From contig CALUGQ010000004.1 in the NCBI GenBank assembly GCA_944320235.1, positions 95,339 through 159,338 of the forward strand: a stretch of 64,000 bases of DNA. The letters run 5' to 3'. Below the pieces are notes generated by a model. It had not been told where the DNA came from, ran no database searches, and saw nothing but the letters and a program-made list of their open reading frames with translations. The position numbers and the translations under genes were made by a program. Below are positions 9,909 through 20,400 of the stretch, one piece after another; the stretch's first letter is position 1; each line of letters starts with the position of its first letter. This DNA comes from an uncultured Prevotella sp. (GTDB taxonomy: Bacteria; Bacteroidota; Bacteroidia; Bacteroidales; Bacteroidaceae).

Positions 9909-12900
9909 ATGAAACTTAGACTACTGCTCCTGGCCGTGCTCCTGCCCCTCGTGTCGGCGGCCAAGGTAAGTGTGACGGGGCTGCTCACCGAGGGCCTCGA
10001 CAGTCCGCTTGCCCTCGACACCGACCGCCCGCGATTCTCGTGGAAAACCGTTTCCGACGAGCAAGGCATCATGCAGACTGCCTACGAGATAGAGGTGGCC
10101 ACCTCTGTAGGGCGGCTCGAAAGCGGCCAGGCCGACCTGTGGCGCTCGGGCCGGGTGGAGTCTGCCCGCCAGCTGTGGGTGGCCTACGGCGGCAAGCAGC
10201 TGCGCAGCGGCACCCGTGCCTGCTGGCGCGTAAGGGTGACTACAAACCGCGGTACCACCGGGTGGAGCCGCCCGCAGGAGTTTGGCGTGGGCCTGATGGG
10301 CGAGACCGACTGGCGTGGCCGCTGGATAGGCCTCGAACAGCTCATGCCCGGCGAGCGCCGCGGCCTGCGCACACGCCTGGCCGCCCGCTACCTAAGGCGC
10401 GAGTTCCGCCTTCAGGGCAAGCCCGTAAGGTGCGCCACGGCCTACGTGGCAGGGCTGGGCCTTTACCGCCTGTTCGTCAACGGGAGCGAGGTGGGAGCGG
10501 CAGACGTGCTCAAGCCCGTGCCGAGCGACTACCGCCGCACAGTATATTACAACGCCTACGACATCACGCCCATGCTCGACACGCTCACGGCCGTGGGCAT
10601 AGTGCTGGGCAACGGGCGCTACTTCCCCATGCGGCAGAACAAGCCTTGGAAGACGCCCGTGTTCGGCCTGCCTGCCTGCCGCATCAACATAATGGTAGAA
10701 TATGCCGACGGCAGCAAGCAGAGGCTGGTCACCGACGAGTCGTGGCGCGTCACGGCCGCCGGCCCCATCCGCGCCAACAACGAGTACGACGGCGAGGAGT
10801 ACGATGCCCGCATGGAGCTTGATGGCTGGGCGCGGCCCGGCTACGACGACTCGGCCTGGCTCCCCGCCGTGCGCGCCGCCATACCCTACGGCACGCTGCG
10901 CGGCCAGATGACGCCCGCCATCGAGGCCCGCCCCGTGGGCAAGGCCCGCTCGGCCGTGCGCCGCGGCGATGCCCTCGTGCTCGACTTCGGGCAGAACATG
11001 GCAGGGTGGGTGGCCTTCACGCCGCGAGGCCGCGAGGGCGACACCATCCGCCTGCGCTACGCCGAGCGGCTTAACCCCGACGGGTCGCTCTACACTGAGA
11101 ACCTGCGCGATGCCCTCTCGGCCGACGTCTACGTGTGCTCGGGGCGCGAGGCCGGGGCGTGGCAGCCGTCGTTCGTCTACCACGGTTTCCGCTATGTTGA
11201 GGTTACGGGCATGGAGGATGCCCGCGCCGCCGACTTCACGGCCATGCTCGTGGCCGACAGGATGGAGCGCGCCGGCGAGTTCAGCTGCTCCGACAGCACG
11301 CTGACGCAGCTCGTAGAGGCCGCCCGCTGGGGTCTGGCCAGCAACTACAAGGGCATGCCCGTTGACTGCCCGCAGCGCAACGAGCGCCAGCCATGGCTCG
11401 GCGACCGCACTGCCGGGGTGATGGGCGAGCCGTGGCTCTTCGGCTGCGGCAGGCTCTACGCCAAGTGGGTGCGCGACATCTGCGAGGCGCAGCGCGAGGA
11501 CGGGTGCATCCCCGACGTGGCCCCCGCCTTCTGGAACTACTACACCGACGACGTCACCTGGCCCGCCGCGCTGCCCATGGCCTGCGACATGCTGCTCACG
11601 CGCTACGCCGACACGCTGCCCGTGCGCCGCGCCTACCCCGCCATGGCGCGCTGGATGCGCCACATCACGGCCACCTACAGCCGCGACGGGCTGATAACCA
11701 AGGATAAGTATGGCGACTGGTGCCTGCCGCCGGAGTCGCCGAAGCTCATCCACAGCCAGGACCCCGCCCGCAAGACCGACGGCACCCTCATAGCCACTGC
11801 TTACACCGTGCGCTGCCTTGCGCTGCTGGAGAAGTTTGCATCGCTGCTGGGCCGGGGGGCCGACGCTGCTGAGTGGCGCAGCCGCCGCGAGGCTATGGCC
11901 GCGGCGTTCAACCGCCGCTTCCTCACCGTAAGGCGCGGCACGTCGCCCGCGCCGGGCCACACGCTCTATCCCGACAGCGTGTTCTACGGCAACAACACGG
12001 CCACGGCCAACATCCTGCCGCTGGCTTTCGGCATAGCGCCCGACAGCCTACGCCCGGAGATAGCCAAGAACCTGGTGGAAAACATCATAGTGAAGAACGG
12101 CGGGCACGTGTCGAGCGGCGTGATAGGCACGTCGTGGCTGCTCGGCACGCTGACCGACAACGGCTTTGCCGACGTGGCCTGCCTGCTCGCCACCAACCGC
12201 TCGTACCCCTCGTGGGGCTACATGCTCGACCACGGGGCCACCACCATCTGGGAACTGTGGAACGGCGACACGGCCAGCCCGAAGATGAACAGCGGCAACC
12301 ACGTGATGCTGCTCGGCGACCTGCTGCAGTGGTGCTTCAGCCGCCTGGCGGGGATAAACGTTACCTTTGGCCGCGCCAGCCGGGATGGCAAGGAGGGCAT
12401 CCTGGCATCGGATGGGGCTGATTTCATGTTCAAGATGCTCGATTCACAGCTGATAGACAGTGTGTCGGCCAGCTACGAGTCGCCTTACGGGCGAGTGGCG
12501 AGCCGCTGGCGCAAGACCCTGCAGCGGCTCGACTGGACGGTTGAGGTGCCTTGCAACACCGTGGCCGACGTGTGCCTGCCCGGCGGCGAGGTGAGGCGCG
12601 TAGGCTCGGGCCGCCACCATTTCAGCCTCAGCCTGCCCACGGCCCATCCCGCCATGGTGAAGGACGAGTTCCTGTACACCTCGGCCCCGTTCCCGCAGTG
12701 CCACGCATCGACCATCGTCGAGACCAGTGACGGCGACCTCGTGGCGGCGTATTTCGGCGGTAAGCACGAGCGCAACCCCGACGTGTGCATATGGGTGAGC
12801 CGCAAGGAGCGAGGCTCCGACACATGGAGCGAGCCGGTGCTGGCGGGCGACGGCGTGTTTGCCCTCGGCACCGCCGACGCCCTCCTGGCCGGCATAAACG

Positions 12901-13778
12901 ACTCCACGACCGACGCCTCGGCCGGCCCCGTGCTGCCCTACCACCGCGGCGGCCGGCTCAAGCGCAAGGCTTGCTGGAACCCCGTGCTCTTCGAGATGCC
13001 CGGCGGCGAGCTTTGGCTCTTCTACAAGATAGGCCTGCGCGTGGCCGACTGGACGGGTTGGGTGGTCAAGTCGCGCGACGGCGGGCGCACGTGGGGCCGC
13101 CGCGAGCCCCTGCCCAAGGGCTTCCTCGGCCCGGTGAAGAACAAGCCCGAGATGGTGGGCGGGCGGCTCGTATGCCCATCGAGCACCGAGACGGGCGGCT
13201 GGAAGCTCCACTTTGAGCTTTACGACCCTGAGAGCGGCGAGTGGACTTACGTAGGCCCGATAGACGCCGCGCGCGCGCCGCGCACCGAGGACACCACCGA
13301 CGTGAAGCCCATCGACTGCATACAGCCTTCAATCCTGCGGCTCAAGGACGGGCGGCTCAAGGTGCTCTGCCGCACGCGCAACGGCCGGCTGGCCACCTCG
13401 GAGAGCCGCGACGGCGGGCTGACGTGGAGCCGCGTGGAGCTTACTGACCTGCCAAACAACCAGTCGGGCACCGATGCCGTGACGCTCGCCGACGGCAGCC
13501 ACGCGCTCGTCTACAACGATTTCGCCACCCTGCCCGGCACTAAGAAAGGGCCGCGCACGCCGCTCAGCCTCGCCGTGAGCGACGACGGGGAGCACTGGCG
13601 CCGCGTGCTCACGCTCGAAGACAGCCCCGTGAGCCAGTATTCTTACCCCGCCATAATACAAGGGCGCGACGGGATGCTGCACTGCGTCTACACTTGGCGA
13701 CGCCAGCGCGTGGCATACAAGTGCATCGACCCAGCCAAGCTGGGGCGCGGCGTGGATGCCGCCGTGGGCGGGCGGTGA
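9909..13778 (+). CDS. GH78 alpha-L-rhamnosidase fused to a sialidase-like BNR domain
   Basis: 1289 aa with a signal peptide (MKLRLLLLAVLLPLVSAA). Residues ~15-905 are a complete GH78 enzyme: N-terminal beta-sandwiches (LDTDRPRFSW), a PF05592-like domain (VLDFGQNMAGWVAFTPRG), and a barrel with DCPQRNERQPWLGDR (Glu492) and GATTIWELWNG (Glu782), the usual catalytic segments. From ~915 to the end there is a six-bladed sialidase-like domain: CHASTIVETSDGDLVAAYFG, then Asp-box repeats SRDGGRTW and SRDGGLTW and a weaker SDDGEHW. One uninterrupted frame joins them. GH78 removes terminal rhamnose; the second domain could remove a sialic-acid-like ulosonic acid. RG-II contains a Rha-Kdo side chain, so one polypeptide might remove both sugars (inference). 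Confidence 0.9.
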   Translation: MKLRLLLLAVLLPLVSAAKVSVTGLLTEGLDSPLALDTDRPRFSWKTVSDEQGIMQTAYEIEVATSVGRLESGQADLWRSGRVESARQLWVAYGGKQLRSGTRACWRVRVTTNRGTTGWSRPQEFGVGLMGETDWRGRWIGLEQLMPGERRGLRTRLAARYLRREFRLQGKPVRCATAYVAGLGLYRLFVNGSEVGAADVLKPVPSDYRRTVYYNAYDITPMLDTLTAVGIVLGNGRYFPMRQNKPWKTPVFGLPACRINIMVEYADGSKQRLVTDESWRVTAAGPIRANNEYDGEEYDARMELDGWARPGYDDSAWLPAVRAAIPYGTLRGQMTPAIEARPVGKARSAVRRGDALVLDFGQNMAGWVAFTPRGREGDTIRLRYAERLNPDGSLYTENLRDALSADVYVCSGREAGAWQPSFVYHGFRYVEVTGMEDARAADFTAMLVADRMERAGEFSCSDSTLTQLVEAARWGLASNYKGMPVDCPQRNERQPWLGDRTAGVMGEPWLFGCGRLYAKWVRDICEAQREDGCIPDVAPAFWNYYTDDVTWPAALPMACDMLLTRYADTLPVRRAYPAMARWMRHITATYSRDGLITKDKYGDWCLPPESPKLIHSQDPARKTDGTLIATAYTVRCLALLEKFASLLGRGADAAEWRSRREAMAAAFNRRFLTVRRGTSPAPGHTLYPDSVFYGNNTATANILPLAFGIAPDSLRPEIAKNLVENIIVKNGGHVSSGVIGTSWLLGTLTDNGFADVACLLATNRSYPSWGYMLDHGATTIWELWNGDTASPKMNSGNHVMLLGDLLQWCFSRLAGINVTFGRASRDGKEGILASDGADFMFKMLDSQLIDSVSASYESPYGRVASRWRKTLQRLDWTVEVPCNTVADVCLPGGEVRRVGSGRHHFSLSLPTAHPAMVKDEFLYTSAPFPQCHASTIVETSDGDLVAAYFGGKHERNPDVCIWVSRKERGSDTWSEPVLAGDGVFALGTADALLAGINDSTTDASAGPVLPYHRGGRLKRKACWNPVLFEMPGGELWLFYKIGLRVADWTGWVVKSRDGGRTWGRREPLPKGFLGPVKNKPEMVGGRLVCPSSTETGGWKLHFELYDPESGEWTYVGPIDAARAPRTEDTTDVKPIDCIQPSILRLKDGRLKVLCRTRNGRLATSESRDGGLTWSRVELTDLPNNQSGTDAVTLADGSHALVYNDFATLPGTKKGPRTPLSLAVSDDGEHWRRVLTLEDSPVSQYSYPAIIQGRDGMLHCVYTWRRQRVAYKCIDPAKLGRGVDAAVGGR

Positions 13779-13813
13779 CGCCTTGTGCCGTGCGACAGCG
13801 CAACGAAGACTTG

Positions 13814-13842
13814 ACGCGAGCCGGCTTTCAGTCGGCTCGCGT
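13814..13842. terminator. Strong hairpin after the GH95-GH140-GH78 operon
   Basis: ACGCGAGCCG (13814-13823) and CGGCTCGCGT (13833-13842) form a perfect 10-bp stem with a 9-base loop. No clear T-run follows on either strand, so termination is likely from position but not proven by sequence. Confidence 0.5.
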
Positions 13843-13905
13843 TAAAAATGTATAAATACCGGGAGATTTTATGGCTTTGTAACACTTCTCAGGCGTTTTA
13901 TTACT

Positions 13906-13914
13906 TAAATTTGC
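13906..13914 (+). promoter_or_regulatory. -7 box of the surface-protein cluster
   Basis: TAAATTTGC, about 100 bases before the ATG at 14013. The nearest upstream TTTG (13876-13879) is 26 bp away, longer than usual. The next three genes have no comparable box between them, so this may drive the whole 14-31 kb cluster. Confidence 0.5.
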
Positions 13915-14012
13915 AAATGGCATTGCCTGATGCTTACTCTATAGTGGAAGTGATAAATGGAACTGCTCTCCATGAATATTGTTGTGCATGATAAATATAA
14001 ACTAAGATACAA

Positions 14013-17000
14013 ATGAAGAAAACCGGTTTACTGACCTTGCTGTCCACGGCGGTAGTCGTGGCTGCCATCGCAAACGGGCCATACCTGTTTGCCACCCAGC
14101 AATCAACAGATTACAACCCGCAGGCCGTGCTCCTGGCCGACTCCATGGGCATCGCTCCCGGCGACACGCCTGCCGACTCGCTGGCCGCCATCGTGACGGA
14201 AAGCTCGGTGGAACTTACGTTCACAAACGACGGCAACCATCCCTGGACCGTGGAGGATGGGTACATCATGAGTGCGTCAATGGAAAAATATACGGCATCT
14301 ACCATGTCGTTCTCATTCCAGACTGACGAGACCGTGGAACTGTCGTTCATAGGTATTAACATCAACGGCGATAACCATCGCAGTGAAATATATGTAGACG
14401 GAGCGTTCTACAAATCAATCACAAGCGGCTCGGAGAATAATGTGCGAATGTTCTTGAAGCCAGGCTCACATATTGTCATGTTCCGCGATTCCATTAGCGG
14501 GTGGTTTTATGACAATCAACAGACCACGCTTCGCAACCTCCGCATACGCGACATCGTCCCGCTGGAGACGCTTCCCTTGATGGAAGGCTCGCTTCCGCTG
14601 ACGTTCACCAACGACGTGTCGGGGTATCCATGGACCGTTGAGGACGGCTACTTGCAGAACGGAAACCATACGTTCGCCAACTCCGTGTCGCGCTTCTCTA
14701 CCACGTTCACCATCGACACCGTGTCGTGGTTCCGCTTTGAGCGGCAGGTGACACCCTACAACACCTATTGGGGGAACAACACCAACTTGAGCTACCAGTA
14801 CCTTTACACGAGGATAAACGGCGAGCTGGCCATGACCGACTGGGATAACAGCGGCTTCGATATGTTTGAGACCGTGCTCGAACCGGGGACATATACCGTG
14901 GAGTGGACGGACACCATAGCCAACACCACATCGCCATACTATGCGCGCATACGCAACATCGGCGTGCTCAACGGCTGGGAGAGCGTTGAGCTGGCCTCGG
15001 CAGGCACGCTCGGCGTGGAGGTGCTCTACAAGTTCGACGTGCTCGACGATGTGAGGATGCTCCGGGTGAAAGGCACGCTCAACTCCACCGACTGGACCAC
15101 CATCAAGAACATGAAGAACATCGTGGCCCTCGACCTTGCGGAGGCCAAGTTCGACGCAGTGCCTAACAACGCCTTCGACGGGCTGGGCCGCCTACAATAC
15201 CTCACCCTGCCCGAGGGCATGAAGTCGATAGGCGAGTATGCCTTCCGTGGCACCAATCTCATCAAGCTCAACATCCCGGCCACGGTCACTTCGATAGGGC
15301 AGTACGCCTTTGCCAGCACGCCGATTAAGAACGTCACCTTCACCGAAGGCTCGCAGCTGAAGAACATCGACAACCATGCATTTTACAGATGTACGTCTTT
15401 GGAAGAGTTCATCATGCCGAACACGGTGACGGAACTTGGGACTGAACAAAACAACCCAAATTACGATAGCAACATATTCAGGGAATGTACATCACTGAAG
15501 AAATTGCATTTCTCTGACGCGCTTTCGGTGATACCAAGAGCTATTTGTTATGAATGCACAAGTCTGCAAGACCTGCATTTGCCAGAGGGTCTGACAACAA
15601 TAAAGCAGTATGGCTTTTACAGAACTTCGGGTCTGCGCAAGGTTGACTTCCCCGAAGGGTTGAGGACGATTGAAGAATATGCGTTTCAGTATTGCGCTTT
15701 GGACTCAGCCAAGCTGCCTATAGGTCTGACATCTTTAGGTGAAAACGCTTTTGGGGAATGCAAGAATCTGAAATATATCGAACTGCCGTCTTACATCGGC
15801 AATTACAACCGTAACTTTAGGGGATGCACTGCTGTCGACAAGGTGGTCTGCCGCTCTGCCACTCCTCCGGGGATAACGCAAGACCCGTTCTACCAAGGTG
15901 CGGCCAAGAGCGACATAACCCTCGTGGTTCCGTCGTTCGCCGTGGTCAACTACAAGCTCGACTCCTACTGGTACCAGTTCGGTTCGATAATCGAGGGCGA
16001 CGACATAGGCTACTGGAAGATAACCGGCGCGCTCGCCTTGACCAACAACCGCCGCATGGACGGCAAGCCCGACATTGACCTCTACTTCGGAGGGCAGTTC
16101 ACCGTGGGCGGCAACGCGCCCATGGAGACGGGCCAGCTCAACTTCTACCTTAACGAGTCGAACCCGGGCCGCCTGCTCAACGACTGCCCCGACTTCACCG
16201 CCGACAGCATCAACACGTACTTCTCTGTCGACGCCAACAGGTGGTACTTCCTCACCCCGCTGCACGACGTAGACCTCACCAAGGTGACCCACAGCTCCGG
16301 GGCTTCGTTCGTGTTCCGCTACTATGACGCCGCCAGCCGCGCCGCCAACGGCACGGGCAACAGCTGGAAGAACGTGGACACGGGCCGCCTGCTGGCAGGG
16401 CAGGGCTACATCTTCCAGTGCAACGCCGCCGGGACGCTCACGCTGCCCGCCCCGGCCGAGGCCCATGCGCAGGTGCTCGGCATCGACGACGTGACCACGC
16501 AGCTGCAGGCCCACGAGGCCGCCGCCTCGGCCAACAAGGGCTGGAACTACGTTGGCAACCCGTACCCGGCGTATTACGACATATATTACATGGACTTCAC
16601 CGCGCCCGTCACAGTGTGGGACGGCAGCACATACCGCGCCTACTCAATAGTCGACGACAACCTCGTGCTGCGCCCCATGCAGTCGTTCTTCGTGCAGAAG
16701 CCCGATGCCGTAGACAACATCATCTTCCACAAGGAAGGCCGCCAGCTCGGCTCGGCTGTGGAGCGGCCATCGTATGCCAAGCGTTACGCTCCCGCCTCTG
16801 GCAGCCGCTCGCTGTTCGACGTAAGCATTTCGGGTGATGCCGGCACCGACCGCACCCGCGTGGTGGTCAACGCCGACGCCTCGGCGGGCTATGAGCTGCA
16901 GTGCGACGCGGCCAAGTTCATGAGCATGGACGGCGGCGTTCCGCAGGTATTCACCCGCGATGCCAAGGGCAACGCGTATGCCATCAACGAGCGCCCGCTG

Positions 17001-17444
17001 GCCGACGGCATCGTGACCCTGGGTTACAGTGCCACTGAGGCGGGCTTCTACACCATCAGCGCGCTGCGCGCCGACGGCGAGGCCCTGCTGCTCTTCGACG
17101 GCAAGGAGAACAAGACCGTCGACCTGCTCACGCAGGATTACACCTTCCACTCGGAGGCCACTGACGGTGCCGACACAGGCCGCTTCTCGTTGAAGCTCGT
17201 GCTTGGCGAGCAGACACCCACCGGTATTGACGCAGCCGATGGCGCCGCCGGCGTGGCCGTGGCCGGAGGCGATGGCTGCATTCGCGTCAGCGCGCCTGCC
17301 GGCTCGTCGGTTTCGGTTTACTCTCTCGACGGACGTTGCGTGTATGAAGGCCGCTGCGCCGCAGCCCAGGCCGTGATTCCCGTCGCCCCCGGCGCCTATG
17401 CCGTGGCAGTGGATGGCCGTTCGTTCAAGGCCACAGTGCGTTAA
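14013..17444 (+). CDS. BspA-like leucine-rich-repeat surface protein, T9SS-type C-terminus
   Basis: 1143 aa with an N-terminal signal peptide (MKKTGLLTLLSTAVVVAAIA). Two related beta-sandwich segments follow, each containing PWTVEDGY (about residues 75 and 210). Residues ~360-610 are LRR_5/BspA repeats (YLTLPEGMKSIGEYAFRGT and similar). After that comes a region with GWNYVGNPYPAYYDIYYMDF typical of Prevotella and Bacteroides surface proteins. The last ~60 residues (SVYSLDGRCVYEGRC then GAYAVAVDG) resemble a T9SS type A sorting domain, so the protein is likely exported and anchored at the cell surface. Proteins of this type bind host or food-matrix ligands; the ligand here is unknown. The LRR block from ~15375 to 15850 has clearly lower GC than its flanks. 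Confidence 0.85.
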   Translation: MKKTGLLTLLSTAVVVAAIANGPYLFATQQSTDYNPQAVLLADSMGIAPGDTPADSLAAIVTESSVELTFTNDGNHPWTVEDGYIMSASMEKYTASTMSFSFQTDETVELSFIGININGDNHRSEIYVDGAFYKSITSGSENNVRMFLKPGSHIVMFRDSISGWFYDNQQTTLRNLRIRDIVPLETLPLMEGSLPLTFTNDVSGYPWTVEDGYLQNGNHTFANSVSRFSTTFTIDTVSWFRFERQVTPYNTYWGNNTNLSYQYLYTRINGELAMTDWDNSGFDMFETVLEPGTYTVEWTDTIANTTSPYYARIRNIGVLNGWESVELASAGTLGVEVLYKFDVLDDVRMLRVKGTLNSTDWTTIKNMKNIVALDLAEAKFDAVPNNAFDGLGRLQYLTLPEGMKSIGEYAFRGTNLIKLNIPATVTSIGQYAFASTPIKNVTFTEGSQLKNIDNHAFYRCTSLEEFIMPNTVTELGTEQNNPNYDSNIFRECTSLKKLHFSDALSVIPRAICYECTSLQDLHLPEGLTTIKQYGFYRTSGLRKVDFPEGLRTIEEYAFQYCALDSAKLPIGLTSLGENAFGECKNLKYIELPSYIGNYNRNFRGCTAVDKVVCRSATPPGITQDPFYQGAAKSDITLVVPSFAVVNYKLDSYWYQFGSIIEGDDIGYWKITGALALTNNRRMDGKPDIDLYFGGQFTVGGNAPMETGQLNFYLNESNPGRLLNDCPDFTADSINTYFSVDANRWYFLTPLHDVDLTKVTHSSGASFVFRYYDAASRAANGTGNSWKNVDTGRLLAGQGYIFQCNAAGTLTLPAPAEAHAQVLGIDDVTTQLQAHEAAASANKGWNYVGNPYPAYYDIYYMDFTAPVTVWDGSTYRAYSIVDDNLVLRPMQSFFVQKPDAVDNIIFHKEGRQLGSAVERPSYAKRYAPASGSRSLFDVSISGDAGTDRTRVVVNADASAGYELQCDAAKFMSMDGGVPQVFTRDAKGNAYAINERPLADGIVTLGYSATEAGFYTISALRADGEALLLFDGKENKTVDLLTQDYTFHSEATDGADTGRFSLKLVLGEQTPTGIDAADGAAGVAVAGGDGCIRVSAPAGSSVSVYSLDGRCVYEGRCAAAQAVIPVAPGAYAVAVDGRSFKATVR

Positions 17445-17463
17445 CCACCAAACCGTCTGAGAC

Positions 17464-20400
17464 ATGAAAGGTTACAGAATCCTGCTCTTCATGCTGGCGC
17501 TGCTGGCCAGTGCCGGCATGAAAGGGCAATACAACCCCACCAACCCGGCCGAGCCTGGCGCGAGCTACACGCTTACGCTCCAGGCCACCCCGGACGGTGC
17601 GGGCAGCTTCAACGTCAGTTCCGGCGCGGCATACTCCGAGGGAACGAACATAAGCCTGCGTGCCTACAACCGCGGCGACTTCGTCTTCACGGGGTGGGAG
17701 GAGGACGGCGAGGTCGTTTCCACGTCCAGCTCGTTCACCTATACAATGCCTGCGCGCAGCGTGAAGCTCGTCGCCCATTTCAAGTACGACCCCGACAGCC
17801 CCGCCGAGCCGCCGGAGCCAGACATCCCCGTGTACTCCACGCTCTACCTCTCGGCTTCGCCATCGGGCTCAGGCTCGTTCAACATATCCAGCGGTAACAG
17901 GTACGAGGTTGGCTCGTCGGTCAACCTCAGGGCATACAACCGCAGCGACTTCACGTTTGTCAGCTGGACCGAGAACGGCGAAGTCATATCCACGTCAAGC
18001 TCGTTCAACTACGTAGTGAAGGAGGGTGACGCCAACCTCGTGGCAAACTTCGACTATACGCCCGACAGCCCGGGCGAGCCTTCCGAGCCGAGGCTGTACC
18101 ACAAGCTCTTCGTGCAGGCCAACCCTGCGGGCGGAGGTTACTTCAACGTGCAGAGCGGAAACTCTTACCAGGAAGGCTCTGAGGTGAACCTTTGGGCCTA
18201 TTCCAACCAGTGGTACACGTTCGTAAACTGGACCCGCGGCGGCGAAGTGGTCTCAACATCAAGCAATTACCGCTTCACCATGCCCGACGAAGACCTCTCG
18301 CTCGTGGCCAATTACACTTATAATTACGACCCCGACAATCCTGCCGACCCCTCTGAACCGTCGGCTGACAATGTCAACATCTACGGGATGACCGAGAACG
18401 GCGTGTGCGGGCAGACGATAACCTATCCTGTTTACCTTGAGAATCCTGTCGCCGTCACCGGCATGGTCGTCGACCTGCAGTTCCCCGCAGGCTTCACCGT
18501 CGATGCCGGGGGCGTGGCCTTGGCAGGCAGGGCCTCGGGCCATGAGCTGGAGATAACGCCTCTCGGCGACAACAACTATCGCTTCTCGCTGCTCGGTGCC
18601 GACGCTTTCGACGGCAGCAACGGCAAGGTGTTCGACGTGCCTGTGACCATCCCCGACACCGCCACCATGGGCCGTAGCTACCCGGTGGCGCTCACCCACG
18701 GCGTGATGCACGCCGCCGACGGGTCGCAGGCGCCCATCGCCGTGCGCAGTGGGGCCATCTACGTGGAGAAAACCATCGAGGACGGCCTTTACGCCAAGTT
18801 CTCGTATGACAAGCTGCAGGGCCGCGTCAAGTTCACAAACCTTTCGTCGGGCAACGCCACTGGCTACCTCTGGGACTTCGGCGACGGGCAGACAAGCACC
18901 GAGCGGTCGCCGCTCCATGTCTACGCCGAGGCCGGATATTACAATGTAAAGCTCACCGTGCAGGGCGATGTGGACAGCGACGTGGCCGAGATGACCGTTG
19001 TCGTCAACGACAAGGCTTCGTGGAAAGTCGACGGCACGTTCTACCTTTCCGACGAGGAGTCGGGTGTAAGGTACTTCACCACGGCCGATGCCCTCTTCAG
19101 CTTCATCGGCAGCGCGTCCATATCGGGCGATGTCAAGGTCGGTGTGAAGGCCGGCGGCTCGTTCGACTACCCCATGGACGCCGCCCACACGCAGACGCTT
19201 GTCTCCATCTTCACCTCGCTCGCTTCCGGCGGCCACAAGTTCTCGTTCTACAAGTGGGGCGAAGGCAGCAACCCGTCGCTCAACGTAGGCGACCCTGGCG
19301 GGCAGTACGACCCTGCCGTGGTCAACGCTTTCGTGGCCAACGGCAGCCTCCTGTCGTGCGACGGCGTTGAGCTTAGGCTGTGGGGCATAGGCTTCAATCC
19401 CTCGCTTCTTTACCAATTGCAGGACCAGGCGATACATTCCGGCGAGAAGACCTCCGAGATAGACTTCTCGGCAATCAGCGCCGACCTCACTTTCGAGTGG
19501 TCGCTGGCCGAGGTCCCAGCCGGGGTCACGGGCTGCGTGGCCCAAGGCACGCGCTCCATCCCCGCCATGACGATAGTCAACGAGGGCGAAGGCACGTGCC
19601 GGTTGGTATATGATGTGAAAGGCGTCCGCGGCGGCGACGTGTTCTGCCAGTTCACGGTAGGCATCAGCGTTACGCCCGCCTTGGTGGGCCTTTTCACCAG
19701 CCTCTCGCCTGCCGACGGCACTGTCTCGGAGTCTACCACCGTCACGCTGACATGGAACAGCATCACCAACGCCGTCTACGATGTGTACCTGTGGAACGCG
19801 GCCAACGCCCGCCCGGCGCGCCCCGTGGCCGAAGGCTTGCAGGAACTGCGCTTCACCTCGCAGGGCTTCTGCCAGAACGGCAACACCTACAAGTGGCAGG
19901 TGGTGGCTCGCGGCGAGGCCCAGCAGCTGGCCAGCGACACCTTGTCGTTCTCCGTGTCCAGCCTGCCCGACCTCCATGTCTACGCCCTCGACTGCTCCGA
20001 GGCTGTGGCCGGCGAGAAGATGACCGTGCAGTGGACCGTGCGCAACGACGGCGCAGGCACCACGGGCGACGTGCAGTGGAACGACTACGTGTGGCTTGTC
20101 ACCGATGTTTACGGCGGCACCCAGCCCTCCAACGACGGCCTGTCTACCAACAACGCCACCCTCCTCGCCACGGTAAAGAACGTCAAGTCGCTTGCCCCGG
20201 GCGAGTCATACGAGAGCAGCGTCGACGTTACGCTGGCCGAGCGCGTGTATGGCAACCACTACATCATCGTGGCTTCCGATATGTATAACGTCACCGACAT
20301 AGGCTGGAGCGCCGTCGGCGGGTCGGTCATCAATCCGTATAACCCATCGCAGGACGGCTCCACGGGCTACAAGCACCTCTTCGCCACCACCTCGGCCTCT

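Noticed and set aside
13814-13842. Terminal inverted repeat of an insertion sequence
   Set aside because: No transposase gene, second copy or target duplication is nearby; position after an operon fits a terminator better.
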